In this document: positions 13,520-14,628 of the stretch, piece by piece
Numbering within the stretch: position 1 is the stretch's first letter
How the letters are laid out: each line of letters opens with the position of its first letter
Assembly (NCBI GenBank): GCA_947452355.1
Contig: CANGCU010000013.1
Location: 1-14,628 of the forward strand
Reading direction: 5' to 3'
DNA length: 14,628 bases
From: Microbacteriaceae bacterium
GTDB lineage: Bacteria; Actinomycetota; Actinomycetes; Actinomycetales; Microbacteriaceae
Notes under the pieces: generated by a model
What the model saw: the letters and a program-made list of their open reading frames with translations, nothing else
Databases searched by the model: none
Told to the model about the DNA's origin: nothing
Program-made: the position numbers and the translations under genes

Positions 13520-14443
13520 ATGACGTATGCCTATTTGGGTCCCGTCGGAACCTTCACGTGGATGGCCCTGGGTCTCGTTCCCGAGGCGGCTGGTGAGGAC
13601 TGGCTCGCCGTCAATAACGTCGGCGATGCCCTCGCCGCAGTCACCGACGGCCGTGCCGATGCGGCAATGATTGCCGTCGAAAACTCGGTCGAGGGCGGTG
13701 TCAGTGCTGCTCAAGATGCTCTTGCCCAGTCAACTGGCCTGCAAATCCTCGGGGAATACCTCGTGCCCGTCAACTTTGATGTCGTCGTTCGACCGGGCAC
13801 GACCCTCGCCGACGTTCGCGTGGTTATTGCGCACCCCGTCGCGTACGCCCAGTGCCGTCGGTGGCTCGAGGCAAACCTTCCCCACCACGAACACCTACCC
13901 GCGACATCCAACGTCTCTGCCGCCCTCGAACTTCTCGACGGCGATCGGGGTGATGCGGCAATCGCGCCAACAGGATTCGACACCCACGTCGACCTGACGA
14001 CACTGGATTCCGGAATCGGAGACAACCCGTCCGCGGTGACGCGATTCGTGCTTATCGGTCGTCGCCGAGCCGTTGCCCCTCGGACCGGGTCGGATAAGAC
14101 CACCGTCATCGTTGAACTTCCCGACGACCGACCTGGTGGACTTCTCGAAATGCTCGAACAATTTGCGACTCGCGGGGTCAACCTGTCGTTGCTTGAATCC
14201 CGCCCGATTGGCGATTCCCTCGGTCGCTACCGATTCGTTATTGACATCGACGGCCACGTTGAGGACGAACGGGTCGCGGACGCACTACTGGGACTGAAGC
14301 GTTACAGCCCCGGACTTCAGTTCCTGGGTTCCTATCAACGAGCCGATGGGCACACCCCGACTGTCTCGGCCCAATACTCCGACGCGGCGTTCGTCGATGC
14401 TCGATCATGGCTCGAGCGATTAGTAGCAGGGGGCGATCAGTAA
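13520..14443 (+). CDS. pheA: Prephenate dehydratase with regulatory ACT domain
   Basis: Converts prephenate to phenylpyruvate in phenylalanine biosynthesis (cytoplasm). It has 307 residues as a stand-alone enzyme, without a fused chorismate mutase. The catalytic part (1 to about 185) contains YLGPVGTFTW (5-14), IAVENSVEGGV (51-61) and the active-site TRF (174-176, in SAVTRFVLIGRR). The ACT domain (about 194-275) has DRPGGLLEMLEQF and ESRPI (226-230), the Phe-binding signature, so feedback inhibition by phenylalanine is expected. ATG 13520 was preferred to an in-frame ATG at 13505 because AAAGGA (13508-13513) lies 6 nt before it and MTYAYLGP is the family N-terminus. The stop is followed directly by the serS start with no gap. 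A hydrophilic tail of about 30 residues follows the ACT domain. Confidence 0.96.
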   Translation: MTYAYLGPVGTFTWMALGLVPEAAGEDWLAVNNVGDALAAVTDGRADAAMIAVENSVEGGVSAAQDALAQSTGLQILGEYLVPVNFDVVVRPGTTLADVRVVIAHPVAYAQCRRWLEANLPHHEHLPATSNVSAALELLDGDRGDAAIAPTGFDTHVDLTTLDSGIGDNPSAVTRFVLIGRRRAVAPRTGSDKTTVIVELPDDRPGGLLEMLEQFATRGVNLSLLESRPIGDSLGRYRFVIDIDGHVEDERVADALLGLKRYSPGLQFLGSYQRADGHTPTVSAQYSDAAFVDARSWLERLVAGGDQ

Positions 14444-14628
14444 ATGATTGACCCCATCCTTCTTCGCTCTGAGCCCGACGTGGTTCGGGCTTCGCTCGTG
14501 TCGCGAGGGGACGACCCGTCTGTCGTGGACGCGGCACTTGCCGCCGATCAGGCCCGACGAGACGCGATTTCGACATTCGAGAACCTGCGCGCCGAACAGA
14601 ATGCTCACGGGAAACTGGTGGCGTCGGC
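14444..14628 (+). CDS. serS: Seryl-tRNA synthetase, N-terminal part (cut by the window edge)
   Basis: Charges tRNA-Ser with serine. Only the first 61 codons are present. [18 protein letters not shown], then a helix-forming stretch [29 protein letters not shown], is the typical start of the SerRS N-terminal coiled-coil arm that contacts the tRNA long variable arm; the catalytic class II core lies beyond the window. The ATG begins on the base after the pheA TAA. AGGGGG about 10 nt upstream, inside pheA, can serve as ribosome site, so the two genes are co-transcribed and probably coupled. Adjacency of pheA and serS is common in actinobacteria, which supports the call. Confidence 0.93.
   Translation, partial: MIDPILLRSEPDVVRASLVSRGDDPSVVDAALAADQARRDAISTFENLRAEQNAHGKLVAS

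Overview
The window reads as chromosomal housekeeping DNA from a compact actinobacterium, most likely a small-genome member of Micrococcales/Microbacteriaceae (inference). The grounds are moderately high GC, a SenX3-RegX3 type phosphate two-component system, an actinobacterial-type PfkA and PstA, the pheA-serS neighbourhood, and very tight packing: overlapping start/stop junctions, tail-to-tail genes with zero or negative spacing, and many start codons only 6-7 nt from a -10-like hexamer, which suggests leaderless mRNAs. No tRNA, rRNA, IS element, CRISPR array or prophage gene is visible.

Left part (1-4105). On the minus strand lie the 5' part of pfkA (ATP-type 6-phosphofructokinase, running off the left edge), an Lrp/AsnC regulator and an MFS_3-type exporter. 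Diverging from the exporter on the plus strand is a lipoate-protein ligase A family gene whose accessory domain is N-terminal. It is preceded by a possible nine-codon leader ORF.

Centre (4102-10700). This is a complete phosphate sensing and uptake block. regX3 and senX3 are on the minus strand (8-nt overlap). A 143-bp divergent regulatory region carries four tandem 11-bp repeats resembling an actinobacterial PHO box. The plus-strand run phoU-pstS-pstC-pstA-pstB follows, with a strong hairpin between pstS and pstC. The likely circuit is: PstSCAB imports phosphate, PhoU relays transporter state to the SenX3 kinase, SenX3 phosphorylates RegX3, and RegX3~P acts on the repeats to drive both arms.

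Right part (10701-14628). A small GNAT-fold acetyltransferase and a 14-TM EmrB/QacA-type MFS exporter form a minus-strand pair that abuts pstB tail-to-tail. Diverging from the exporter across only 32 bp is a VanY-family D,D-carboxypeptidase lipoprotein. Then come pheA (prephenate dehydratase) and the first 61 codons of serS (seryl-tRNA synthetase).

All genes fall into known families and I see no clearly new system. The points most worth a second look are the PHO-box array, the recurrent leaderless start architecture, the nine-codon ORF before the lipoate ligase, the palindrome before the Lrp gene, and the displaced stop codon of pfkA.
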